A stretch of DNA of 64,000 nucleotides from UBA4416 sp044238845 (lineage in GTDB: Bacteria; Bacteroidota; Bacteroidia; B-17B0; Aurantibacillaceae), in assembly GCA_044238845.1 (NCBI GenBank), contig JBIICN010000012.1, forward strand, positions 25,157 to 89,156, in the 5' to 3' direction. The position numbers and the translations under genes are program-made. Below the pieces are notes generated by a model. It saw only the letters and a program-made list of their open reading frames with translations, searched no databases and had not been told where the DNA came from. This document shows positions 32,921 to 42,500 of this stretch, piece by piece. The stretch's first letter is position 1. Each line of letters begins with the position of its first letter.

Positions 32921-33062
32921 TTAACCACATAGGTACATAGAAAAATAGATGTCGGTTTAAGTAAATGATAGAACTGTGTTTTTGAACATAGAGCTATGTG
33001 AATTGCAAAGCACTATCTTTAAACTTATACCACACAAACAAGTTATGTTACTATGTAGTTAA
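32921..33062. repeat. 142-base inverted-repeat element without a gene (MITE-like)
   Basis: Left end TTAACCACATAG and right end CTATGTAGTTAA are inverted copies (11 of 12 bases). The left end continues as GTACATAG, giving CACATAGGTACATAG, closely related to the repeats around the GxxExxY gene at 26141 and 26597. A central CATAG-AG-CTATG motif is also present. No open frame of note is inside. It occupies nearly all of the flippase-dut gap. Confidence 0.6.
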
Positions 33063-33081
33063 AAAACAAATTATATAAAAC

Positions 33082-33516
33082 ATGAAAATCAGAGTTGTAA
33101 ATCAATCAAAACACGAGTTACCACAATACGCTACCGAACTTTCTGCAGGCCTTGATTTAAGAGCCAATATCGATACACCCATTGAATTAAAGCCTTTAGA
33201 AAGAATCTTAGTGCCAACAGGGTTATTTATTGAATTACACAAAGGTTATGAAGCTCAAATTCGTCCGCGTAGTGGTTTAGCATTTAAAAATGGGATCACG
33301 GTTTTAAATTCCCCAGGAACAATTGATGCAGATTATCGTGGAGAAATAAAAGTGTTATTAGTGAATTTATCTAATACTTCTTTTATGATAAATGATGGCG
33401 AACGTGTGGCTCAAATGGTGATTGCTAAACATGAGCAAATTACTTGGGAACCAACTTCTTCTTTAGATGAAACAGAAAGAGGCGCTGGTGGCTTTGGACA
33501 TACAGGCACTAAATAA
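33082..33516 (+). CDS. dut: dUTP diphosphatase
   Basis: A 144-aa trimeric dUTPase that hydrolyses dUTP to dUMP and pyrophosphate, keeping uracil out of DNA and feeding thymidylate synthesis. All five motifs are visible: SAGLDLRA (1), RPRSGLAFKNGI (2), NSPGTIDADYRGEI (3, with catalytic Asp), RVAQMVI (4) and RGAGGFGHTG (5, the flexible glycine-rich arm that closes over the substrate). Length is typical. Converges with the cysteine-cluster gene and overlaps its 3' end by eight bases. Confidence 0.96.
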   Translation: MKIRVVNQSKHELPQYATELSAGLDLRANIDTPIELKPLERILVPTGLFIELHKGYEAQIRPRSGLAFKNGITVLNSPGTIDADYRGEIKVLLVNLSNTSFMINDGERVAQMVIAKHEQITWEPTSSLDETERGAGGFGHTGTK

Positions 33517-33991
33517 TCTTTTTCAATCTTTCTGTAATCTCCAGTACAGCTGGACAAACAATCGTATTTCTGTAAGTTAAATCTAAAATTTGTTCTATGC
33601 GTTTTCTATCCGTGTGAGGGTATTCTCTGCAAGCGTTTGGTCTTGCTTCGTATACAGAACAATAATTATCGGAACCTAAAAATGGGCAAGGAGCTTGGCG
33701 TAATACATAATCTTTGTCTTCATCAATGCGGAGATATTTATCAATAAATTCGCCTGGTTTCATTCGCATATGTTTTGCTAGGCGTTCAATGTCTCTATTA
33801 TAAAAAATAGGAGAAGTGGTTTTGCAACAGTTAGCACATGCTAAGCAGTCTATTTTTTCAAAGACTTCTTCGTGTAAAGTGTGAAATTGGTTATCTAAAT
33901 TTTTTGGCTTGGTACGCTTGAGTTTGTCAAAAAAAGTCCTGTTCTCTTTTTTAAGAGTAGAAGCTTTTTGATTATGTTTTTCAATATCCAA
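33509..33991 (-). CDS. YkgJ family cysteine cluster protein
   Basis: A 160-aa protein of the YkgJ (CxxCxxCC) family, thought to bind zinc or an iron-sulphur cluster. Its cysteines form IDCLACANCCKT, then RQAPCPFLGSDNYCSVYEAR, followed by RPNACREYPHTDR and a late Cys in TIVCPAV. The basic N-terminus KHNQKASTLKKENRTFFDKL is usual for the Bacteroidota form. The eight-base tail-to-tail overlap with dut is real, as both C-termini fit their families. Molecular function is not established. Confidence 0.85.
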   Translation of the reverse strand: MDIEKHNQKASTLKKENRTFFDKLKRTKPKNLDNQFHTLHEEVFEKIDCLACANCCKTTSPIFYNRDIERLAKHMRMKPGEFIDKYLRIDEDKDYVLRQAPCPFLGSDNYCSVYEARPNACREYPHTDRKRIEQILDLTYRNTIVCPAVLEITERLKKII

Positions 33992-34030
33992 GATACAACG
34001 TGTAAATTAGAGGTAAGCGAATGATTAGTT

Positions 34031-34735
34031 TTAGTATGTATTATCTTTAATGAATTCTTCGGGTGTTTTAGCATCTTCTATACTAAAATGCCCAATTTTA
34101 GTACGACATAAAGCATCTAAATAAGCACCACTATTTAAGGCTAAGCCAAAATCGCGTGCAATGCTGCGTATATAAGTTCCTTTAGTACAAGCAATCCTAA
34201 AATCAATAAAAGGCAATTCGCAACGTGTGATTTCAAATTCTAATATTTCAATGGGTCTTGCTTTTAATTCAATTTCTTCGCCAATGCGAGCGAGTTTATA
34301 TAAACGTTTGCCATCTACTTTTACGGCACTAAACATCGGTGGAACTTGTTCTTGTTTGCCAATAAAGGATTTAGCTGTTTCATAAACGAGCTCTTTCGTA
34401 ATATGTTCGGTTGGAAACGTTTCATCTACTTCTTTTTCTTTATCATAGCAAGGTGTGGTTGCTCCAATAAAAAACGTGCCCGTATATTCTTTTGGTAAAT
34501 CTTGAAATGAAGAAATTTCTTTTGTTTTTTTTCCTGTACAGATAATTAATAAGCCGGTTGCCAAAGGATCTAAAGTACCTGCGTGCCCAATTTTTAAATG
34601 CACAAACTTATCATCTAATAATAATGATGGATGTTTTTTTAAAGCATGTTTTAATTTATTGACAGCCTGAAATGACGACCAAGTGTATGGTTTATTAATG
34701 AGAAGTAGTTCGCCGCTTCGGTAATCTGTTGACAT
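34031..34735 (-). CDS. truB: tRNA pseudouridine(55) synthase
   Basis: TruB isomerises U55 in the T-loop of nearly all tRNAs. The 234-aa product has the family start LLINKPYTWSSFQAVNKLK, the catalytic motif with Asp in GHAGTLDPLATGLL, then K-E-Y-GTFFIGATTPCYDKE and the Y/K/R region VPPMFSAVKVDGKRLYKLAR and CTKGTYIRSIARDFG. It lacks the C-terminal PUA domain of the 314-aa E. coli enzyme, which is usual in Bacteroidota. The start is supported by a TATCTTTG box four bases upstream. Confidence 0.95.
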   Translation of the reverse strand: MSTDYRSGELLLINKPYTWSSFQAVNKLKHALKKHPSLLLDDKFVHLKIGHAGTLDPLATGLLIICTGKKTKEISSFQDLPKEYTGTFFIGATTPCYDKEKEVDETFPTEHITKELVYETAKSFIGKQEQVPPMFSAVKVDGKRLYKLARIGEEIELKARPIEILEFEITRCELPFIDFRIACTKGTYIRSIARDFGLALNSGAYLDALCRTKIGHFSIEDAKTPEEFIKDNTY

Positions 34736-34739
34736 GGGG

Positions 34740-34747
34740 CAAAGATA
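34740..34747 (-). promoter_or_regulatory. -7 box for truB
   Basis: TATCTTTG on the minus strand, four bases (CCCC) before the truB ATG. It lies between truB and the stop of the upstream glycosyltransferase-like gene, giving truB its own promoter. Confidence 0.5.
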
Positions 34748-34749
34748 AA

Positions 34750-36681
34750 TTAAAAATCAGATAATAAGCTGTAACGATATGGATTATTATTCCAGATATA
34801 AACCGAAAAATTGGAGATTTGAAACTGCTCCTTCTTATTATTCCAAATAAAAATATTGAGTTCGTTTTCAGGATCATTAAATTTTTGATTCACGTAAATA
34901 GAAACATAAGCTTTTTGAATTTTTACTTTTGGATTATAAAATGCGTCTATATCATTTGCTGCCCAATGGATATTTTGTTTTAAAGCATCTGTACTGCCGC
35001 ATAGTAAACCCTTAATTGGCTTATCTGATTGATATTGAATTTCTGCAATAATGGTTTGCCCTTCTTTAGCATGCAAGTCCGTGTTTTTTATTTTGTATGA
35101 TATTGGATATTCATTTAAACTATCAATACGGTATTGTTTTTTTGAATCAACAGAAACAATTAGATCTTTATTTAAATTGAAACGTTCAGGAATGTTTTCA
35201 AAATTAGTTGCAATAATATTTCGTTTTTCAACTTCTAAGTTTTGGCCAGTTGGTTCTTTACTTAGTACGTAGGTTTCAAAGGTATAGCCATTTACTTTTT
35301 GATAGACATAAGGATAATAATTGGCTGCCTGCAAAACTTGTGATGGACTAAAGTCTCCAAGTATCAAATACTTAGTAGATAGCGTGTCGTAAATTGATTT
35401 GTAGCCTTGTAAACTTAATGAATCAAGGTCAATCACCATATATTTAGCAGGTGAATTGTATTTTTCTTTGTAATAATTTACAAACCAAGGCTCGCCTTTA
35501 AATAAAGAATACACGTTATTAGTTCCTTTTTCTTCTATCGTTTTATTGGCAGTTTGTATGTAGGTGTCAAACGATAGATTAAAAATTAAATCATAATATT
35601 TCCGTTTGATAACAAGTGAACTTATAGCTATAACAACTAAAATACTAATGGCGGCCCATTTAAATTTCAAGTTTAATTCATTAGCAAATGATGTGATGAA
35701 TAAAATTAAGCAAGGTGTTGCAAAAATAAGCGTGGAATATTGAATAACAGGATTTACTTTTTGTGAGTAAAAAAATCCTATTAAAAACGATAATGCAAAT
35801 AGAGCCAATAATGCTATTCTGATTTTCAAAACAGGTATTGTTGACTCACTCTTTTTTTGAAAAAATGAAAAAGCAATGATTGCAATAAATGCTAAAATAA
35901 AAATGTAGGAGTAATGGAAAAGGTATAATAAAAATTGAATGATAAAATCATCTTTTGGTGGGTCAAGCCAGCCACCGCTTTCAGCACCTATGCCACCCAC
36001 GTTGAGCTGGTAAAATAAAATAGGAAAGTGAGGACTATATATTAAAACCGCCCCAATACAAGCTAAGATGTATAATTTTGCATTTTGTTTTGAAAGAAAA
36101 AACAAACCTATGATTCCACACAATCCCGCAAACATCATACTAAAGTGATGGTTGAGTGCTGATAAGGCTGCGAAAATAGCAAATAAAATAAAGTGTTTTT
36201 TAGTAGCTTGTTTGTCAAATAAAACATCAAGCCAATAGGATAATGTCACTAAGCATAAAAACAATCCACTGATATATGGTCTGGCTGTCACACTGTAAAA
36301 TATAAAAAATTGGGTGCAGGTTAAAACAGTTGCGGTTAAAAGTCCAGTTGTTTCATTAAACCATTTTTTTCCAATGTTATATGCTACATATATGGAACTA
36401 ATACCTGCCAATATAAATGGAAGTTTTACAAGCCATTCAATTTTACCAAATAATAGCGTGTAATAATATAAAAACACTTGAACTAAAGCTGGGTGCGTGT
36501 CTAATTTCATAACACCCTTATCAATGACTTCGCCTAATGAGTCATATTCTGTTCTGCTCAATGCACTTAATTCATCAAATGTATATTCTAAATCAAATAA
36601 TCGGTACATTCTTAAAATACAAGCTAGTATTAAAAGAAATATAATGGGATATTGTTGTTTATGTAATTTTAATGATTGCAT
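34750..36681 (-). CDS. GT-C membrane glycosyltransferase (family 39-like)
   Basis: A protein of about 643 aa with eleven or so transmembrane helices in the first 450 residues and a beta-rich extracytoplasmic C-terminal domain. The first loop contains F-D-E (LEYTFDELSALSRTEYDSLG) followed by KLDTHPALVQVFLYYYTLLF, which is the acidic-pair and HPPL/THPAL pattern of PMT/ArnT-type enzymes that use polyprenyl-phosphate sugars. ATG at 36681 is chosen; a GTG at 36693 overlaps the upstream stop as TAGTG and would add four residues. It is coupled to the membrane protein upstream, indicating a two-gene glycosylation unit. Confidence 0.78.
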   Translation of the reverse strand: MQSLKLHKQQYPIIFLLILACILRMYRLFDLEYTFDELSALSRTEYDSLGEVIDKGVMKLDTHPALVQVFLYYYTLLFGKIEWLVKLPFILAGISSIYVAYNIGKKWFNETTGLLTATVLTCTQFFIFYSVTARPYISGLFLCLVTLSYWLDVLFDKQATKKHFILFAIFAALSALNHHFSMMFAGLCGIIGLFFLSKQNAKLYILACIGAVLIYSPHFPILFYQLNVGGIGAESGGWLDPPKDDFIIQFLLYLFHYSYIFILAFIAIIAFSFFQKKSESTIPVLKIRIALLALFALSFLIGFFYSQKVNPVIQYSTLIFATPCLILFITSFANELNLKFKWAAISILVVIAISSLVIKRKYYDLIFNLSFDTYIQTANKTIEEKGTNNVYSLFKGEPWFVNYYKEKYNSPAKYMVIDLDSLSLQGYKSIYDTLSTKYLILGDFSPSQVLQAANYYPYVYQKVNGYTFETYVLSKEPTGQNLEVEKRNIIATNFENIPERFNLNKDLIVSVDSKKQYRIDSLNEYPISYKIKNTDLHAKEGQTIIAEIQYQSDKPIKGLLCGSTDALKQNIHWAANDIDAFYNPKVKIQKAYVSIYVNQKFNDPENELNIFIWNNKKEQFQISNFSVYIWNNNPYRYSLLSDF

Positions 36682-36692
36682 CCTGTTTAGCA

Positions 36693-38087
36693 CTATATGT
36701 TATGATTATTTGTTTTTATTTTTTTGTAATATAGAGGAAATAACAAAACACTTATAAATATTAAAAATAACAAGTATATCTTAAACTCACTTATAAACGG
36801 AAATATATTTGTGATTTCTCTGCCCCAGTAGGTGTGGGTTACATAAAACACTCTAAATGCACTTACTAGCGTAAAAGCTCCAAGAACTATGAGCAGCATC
36901 AATTTGTATTTACTTTCCAATATAAAATTAAGAGCAAATAGGATTGGAAAAAATAGAAACGGAGTAATGGTAAAAATATGCCTTGTTAAAACGGTTTTAT
37001 GAAACGCTCCAATCAGTAAATTAATTAAAACAATGAATAGAAATAGAACGGCTTCTTTCTTATATTTTTTATAAAACAGAATAAAGCCAAATAAAGAAAA
37101 CAGTAAAATTGGCGAAGTAATTAATAAACCAGGAATATCATTCTTGACGCCTAATTCGAAATGAAACCATACTTCAGGGTTTAAAAAATTAGTAAACAAT
37201 CGATCAATACCAGAAACAAAATCTCCTGACAGTGAGGTTATAAACGATTGTTCTTCAGGAAACTCTGGATTAAATTTATTTGATTTTAAGGTTATTTCTC
37301 CAAACGCGATATAGTTATACATTATTAAAATAGATATCGTTGCTGTAATTATAACTAACGACAAACCAATAACTTTAATGGTTTCTGATTTTATTTTGAA
37401 ATCAATTTTTTTGCTTTGAAGTATATAGAGTAACGCTGGTAAAAAAAGCAAGGAGTTTTGAAGTTCCACTATAATACTATATGATAATAGAAAAACAAAC
37501 CATAAAAATTGTTTGCGGTAAATGTTTGGAGTTTTAATTAAGAAATAAAATGCCGCTAACACTAAGCACATGGATGGCGCATGAGAAAAAACATGTGTTG
37601 ATTCTTGAAGATTTAAGGTACATACAGCATAAATGATGGCTGTGATTACTGAAATTTTAAAAGATGCTTTAAACTCTTTACATAAAAGATAAATAAATAA
37701 GGCTCCTAACACCCCGCATAAGTTAGGCAACAAAATAACGGTTACTTCTTGAATGGGGATATGATTACTTAATGTGTTTAAATGTAGTAGTTCTAATAAA
37801 TTTCCAAAAGCAAAAAAAGGGATCATTAAAAAGGCATTGCCTGGAAGCCTATCTGAATAAAAAATGCCATCTTTTATGGCGTAATCTACTTTACCAGTGT
37901 AATCAATGTAATCGTTGATACAAACACTATGATTATTGACTAATGCGCTTACTAAAGCAAAATGACTGCCATCATTAGACGTATTGATGTAACAAGACGA
38001 AATGAAATAAAAAATGCTAATTAATACAAGAGTTAAAAAAAGAATGTACTGTTGTTGCGAAAAATATTTTAGAAAGTTTTTTTGCAA
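36693..38087 (-). CDS. Polytopic membrane protein, GT-C-like
   Basis: A 464-aa protein with eleven to twelve transmembrane helices and few soluble parts. The first extracytoplasmic loop contains NTSNDGSHFALVSALVNNHS followed by a stretch ending FYSDRLPGNAFLMIPFF; the conserved acidic residue and D-R-LPG pattern are seen in Bacteroidota GT-C-like proteins annotated as mannosyltransferase-like. I assign only the general class. Its stop codon overlaps the possible GTG start of the following family 39-like gene. It may be its partner in adding sugars to a surface polymer. Confidence 0.65.
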   Translation of the reverse strand: MQKNFLKYFSQQQYILFLTLVLISIFYFISSCYINTSNDGSHFALVSALVNNHSVCINDYIDYTGKVDYAIKDGIFYSDRLPGNAFLMIPFFAFGNLLELLHLNTLSNHIPIQEVTVILLPNLCGVLGALFIYLLCKEFKASFKISVITAIIYAVCTLNLQESTHVFSHAPSMCLVLAAFYFLIKTPNIYRKQFLWFVFLLSYSIIVELQNSLLFLPALLYILQSKKIDFKIKSETIKVIGLSLVIITATISILIMYNYIAFGEITLKSNKFNPEFPEEQSFITSLSGDFVSGIDRLFTNFLNPEVWFHFELGVKNDIPGLLITSPILLFSLFGFILFYKKYKKEAVLFLFIVLINLLIGAFHKTVLTRHIFTITPFLFFPILFALNFILESKYKLMLLIVLGAFTLVSAFRVFYVTHTYWGREITNIFPFISEFKIYLLFLIFISVLLFPLYYKKIKTNNHNI

Positions 38088-38121
38088 GCGTAATAGTTTA
38101 ATTTTTTATTAAATATAATCA

Positions 38122-39327
38122 TTAAAAACTATGTCCCATTTTATCTTTCTTGGTTTGCATGTATTTTTCGTTATGCGGATTAGATGGAATGATAATAGGA
38201 ACATTCTCAACCACCTCTAATCCATAACCAATTAAACCAACGCGTTTCACAGGATTATTAGAAATTAATTTCATTTTACTAATTCCTAAATCTCTGATAA
38301 TTTGTGCTCCAACACCGTAATCACGTTCATCCATTTTAAAACCTAATTCTAAATTAGCTTCAACGGTATCGCGACCTTGTTCTTGTAATTTGTAAGCTTT
38401 TAATTTATTTAGTAAACCAATACCTCTTCCTTCTTGGTTCATATATACGATGGCGCCTTTCCCTTCTTTTTCAATTAGTTCCATGGCTTTGTGTAATTGT
38501 GGTCCGCAATCGCAACGGCAAGAACCAAAAATATCTCCAGTTACACATGAAGAGTGAACGCGCACTAAAACAGGTTCCTCTTTATTCCATTCGCCTTTTA
38601 CTAGCGCCATGTGTTCTTCGCCGTTAGTATCAACTTTGTAAGCAATTAATTTAAAATCTCCCCACTGAGTTGGCATGTCCACTTCCACTTGGCGAGTTAC
38701 AATGCTTTCTTTACTTAGGCGATAAGAAATTAAATCTTTAATAGTCACAATTTTTAAATCGTGTTTTTTAGCAATTTGAACTAAGTCTGGTAAACGAGCC
38801 ATGGTTCCATCTTCGTTCATAATTTCCACTAATGCACCACAAGGTTCAAACCCTGCTAAGCGTGCAAAATCAATAGTAGCTTCGGTATGTCCAGTTCGGC
38901 GTAATACACCGCCTGTTTTGGCGATTAAAGGAAATATATGTCCAGGTCTTCCAAAATCAGAAGCTTTCATATTAGGATCAATTAATGCTTGAACTGTTTT
39001 TGAACGATCTGATGCAGAAATACCTGTTGTACAGCCATGACCCAACAAATCAATAGAAACGGTGAATGCTGTTTCATGTAAAGCTGTATTAGACGAAACC
39101 ATTAATTCCAATTTCAAATCTTTCGCTTTTTCTTGAGTTACAGCCGCGCAAATTAACCCACGTCCGTGAGTTGCCATAAAGTTGATAATTTCAGGAGTTA
39201 CGTTTTGTGCGGCAGTTAAAAAATCGCCTTCATTCTCTCTATCTTCATCATCTACAACAATAATTACTTTCCCTGCTTTAATATCAGCAATGGCTTCTTC
39301 GATGGTATTTAATTTGATTGTTTCCAT
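38122..39327 (-). CDS. ribBA: Bifunctional DHBP synthase / GTP cyclohydrolase II
   Basis: This 401-aa enzyme catalyses both entry reactions of riboflavin synthesis. The RibB half (1-200) has DDEDRENEGDFLTAAQ and HGRGLICAA, with TGISASDRSKTVQAL and RRTGHTEATIDFARLAG. The RibA half (about 205-401) has the zinc-binding SSCVTGDIFGSCRCDCGPQL and the catalytic MNQEGRGIGLLNKLKAY, and ends with a canonical NNPVKRVGLIGYGLEVVE-type segment. All key cysteines are present, so both activities are expected. An AT-rich TAAATTTA lies six bases before the ATG. No FMN riboswitch is visible in the 200 bases upstream. Confidence 0.96.
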   Translation of the reverse strand: METIKLNTIEEAIADIKAGKVIIVVDDEDRENEGDFLTAAQNVTPEIINFMATHGRGLICAAVTQEKAKDLKLELMVSSNTALHETAFTVSIDLLGHGCTTGISASDRSKTVQALIDPNMKASDFGRPGHIFPLIAKTGGVLRRTGHTEATIDFARLAGFEPCGALVEIMNEDGTMARLPDLVQIAKKHDLKIVTIKDLISYRLSKESIVTRQVEVDMPTQWGDFKLIAYKVDTNGEEHMALVKGEWNKEEPVLVRVHSSCVTGDIFGSCRCDCGPQLHKAMELIEKEGKGAIVYMNQEGRGIGLLNKLKAYKLQEQGRDTVEANLELGFKMDERDYGVGAQIIRDLGISKMKLISNNPVKRVGLIGYGLEVVENVPIIIPSNPHNEKYMQTKKDKMGHSF

Positions 39328-39436
39328 GGGGTGTAAATTTACGGTTTTAATCTATTTAATTTTCTCGAAAGACTATTAAGTTGCATTAAAAAATTATTCA
39401 ATATCAACTATTTATGTATATTTCTCAAGAATTTAC

Positions 39437-39510
39437 GTGAAGTAGTTGTATATAGTATAACTTATAAAGTTTGTATGTACATAACATAGGTTTTGTGAAA
39501 TAGTTGTATT
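39437..39510 (+). promoter_or_regulatory. Direct repeats upstream of the beta-helix surface protein
   Basis: GTGAAGTAGTTGTATA (39437-39452) and GTGAAATAGTTGTATT (39495-39510) match at 14 of 16 bases, 58 bases apart, directly upstream of the start at 39534. A TATTTTCG box overlaps the second copy (39507-39514). They could be binding sites for a regulator. Confidence 0.3.
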
Positions 39511-39533
39511 TTCGGGAAATTATTACAAAATCT

Positions 39534-42500
39534 ATGAAAAATTTTATATTAGGATTTACCGCAGTATTTTTTTGCTTAAGTACTCAAGCTACAACCTTTA
39601 CGGTAACAAACACTGCGAATGCAGGAGCAGGGTCATTTAGACAAGCTATTTTGGATGCAAATGCATTGGCCGGTACCGATAACATTACATTTGCTATTGG
39701 CACAGGAGCTCAAACAATTACATTATCGTCAAGTGTTAACGTTACTACTCCGATGTATATTGATGGTACAACTCAACCTGGATATACTGGAGCGCCATTA
39801 ATTACTATTGGAGGAGTTTCCAAATTTAACATTACTACTGTAAATACGGGTACTTTAAGTTCTTTGGCTTTTATATCTAATCTAGGATCAACTGCAATTA
39901 ATGTAAGTAACTCTAGTAATTGGTTGTTTGTTAATAACAGGGCAACTGGAATGATGTATGCTTTGCAATTGCAGATGAATAATACCACACATACCATTAC
40001 GGCTAATAATTTTAGTGGTAGTGCTAATGGTATTTATATGAATGGTGGTTTTAATGATGGTATTACAATTAGTAATAACAATTTAAGTAATTGCACCAAT
40101 AGAGCTTTGTATTATAATTTGGGAACTCCTGCAAGTATTAACACGAATACGTTTACAGGTTCAGGAAATGTTTTATATTTAAAAGGTGCAACAAACTTTA
40201 CACTATCACCCCCAGGTTCAGGCGGATTAAATGAGAACGTTTTTGGTACAGGAACAATTGGTGGATTACAAATTGAGCTTGAAGCATGTAATGGTGTTAA
40301 TGTTTCTGGCTTTAATTTTAATTCCCAAGCCATAACGCCATCAAATGGTCTTGTCCCTTTCATGGTAACAAACTGTAGTAATTGTAACTTCTCAAACAAT
40401 ACATCTACTGGAATGATGTATGGTTTTAAATTGCAAGGTCATAATTCTACAAACACCATTACAGCGAACAATTTTAGTGGTAGTGATAATGGTATTTATA
40501 TGTTTGGAGGTACTAATAATAGTAATACAATTAATAATAACAATTTAAGTAATTGTAGAGTTTATGCTTTGTATTATAATTCTGGGACCCCAACAAGTAT
40601 CAACACAAATACGTTTACAGGTTCAGCTAATGCTTTATATTTAAAATCCGCAACCAACTTTACTCTTGGTTCTGCTAACGTATTTAAAAATCAAACAGCA
40701 ACAAGTATTCAATTAGAATCTTGTTCAGCAGTTAATGTATCAAATAATGCATTGAAGGGTACAGGTGGCAATGGTATTTTAATCAATCAGTCTAATAACT
40801 GCGTAATTAACGGAAACACCACTTGTGGAAGAACATTTGGTGTCAGAATACAAGGTTCTTCAAACGCCAACACCATTTCAAATGGTAGTTTTGTTAGTTG
40901 TGGAACTGGAATTCAGTTAGATAATACTTCAGTTAATAATACTACGATTACTGCGGTGAATTTATTTAATACTACAAACATTACTAATGGAGGTGCAAAT
41001 ACAGTTATTACAGCTACCACATCAACGAATACATCACCAATAGTTTCTGTAAATTCAGGATCAATTTGTTCAGGATCTTCATTTACAATGTCTCCATCTG
41101 GAGCACCAACTTATAGTTATACTGGCGGCTCAGCAGTTGTGTCTCCAACAACAACTACAAGCTATAGTGTGGTAGGCATGGACGCAAATGGGTGTATATC
41201 AGCAGTTCCTGCGGTAAGTGGAGTAACAGTAAATTCATTACCAAATGTTACAGTAAATAGTGGAGCAATTTGCGCAGGTCAATCATTTACGATGGTTCCA
41301 GCAGGAGCAGATACATATACATATTCAAGTGGATCAGCGGTTGTATCACCAACATCAAACGCTTCTTATAATGTAAGCGGAACAAATACAGTAACAGGCT
41401 GTGCATCAAATGTAGATGCAGTATCTAGCGTAACAGTAAATGCATTACCCACTATTACAGTAAGTTCAGGGACAATTTGTGCTGGACAATCATTTACCAT
41501 AATCACAAATGGTGCATCGACATACACCTCAATACCGGCATTAACAGGACCAGTTGTAACGCCAACCGCAACTATAGATTATAGTGTAACAGGAACTGAC
41601 GCGAATGGCTGTGTAAGTTCAAATACGGCCGTTGCAACCGTATCTATTAACGTATTGCCGTCTATCTCAGTAAACTCAGGTTCCATTTGTGCAGGTCAAT
41701 CTTTTACGATGGTTCCATCGGGAGCTGACACTTATACGTATTCTAACGGAAGTTCAGTTGCAACACCAATTGCTAATGCAACTTATTCAGTAAGTGGAAC
41801 AGATGCTAACGGTTGTGTTTCTTCAACAGATGCTGTATCAAGTGTAACGGTTAACGCTTTACCAACTATCTCTGTTAACTCAGGAGCTATTTGTGCAGGA
41901 CAATCATTTACAATGGTTCCATCAGGAGCAGCTACTTATACTTATTCAAATGGAACAGATATAGTAACACCATCAGTAGATGCAACGTATTCGGTAAGCG
42001 GAACAGATGCAAATGGATGTGTATCAAATGTTGATGCAATATCTACTGTAACAGTAAATGCTTTACCAACACTTGTAGCAGTTACCAATAACACACTATT
42101 ATGTACAGGAGAAACAGCTACCTTAACTGTAAGTGGAACAGCAACAACTTATACTTGGAGTACTACAGATAACACAACAGCAATTGCTGTTACGCCAACA
42201 GTGCAAACAACGTATACAGTAAACGGAACAAATGGAAATGGATGTGTTAATAGTACTACTGTTACTCAAGATGTGAGCTTATGTACAGGTATTGTTACTT
42301 TGTCAAACAGTAATGGATCAATTAATGTATATCCAAATCCAAACAATGGTTTGTTTGTTTTAGAATTAACTACAGTATCAAAAGTAACTGTAACAAATGC
42401 ATTAGGTCAAGTTGTTATTTCCGAAACCTTTGAAGCAGGTAAACACAGTTTAGATATCAATAACGAAACTACAGGAGTTTATTTTGTAAAAGTGATGGAG

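Noticed and set aside
39328..39533. FMN riboswitch upstream of ribBA
   Set aside because: No AGGG-rich conserved core or multi-stem layout is seen; the ATG has a box six bases upstream, leaving no leader.
40112..40399. Minus-strand 95-aa frame inside the beta-helix gene
   Set aside because: Shadow of Asn/Thr-rich repeat codons; no start signals or family features.
41035..42285. CRISPR-like tandem repeat
   Set aside because: The repeats are about 205 bases, in frame and code for Ig-like domains; no short identical repeats with unique spacers.
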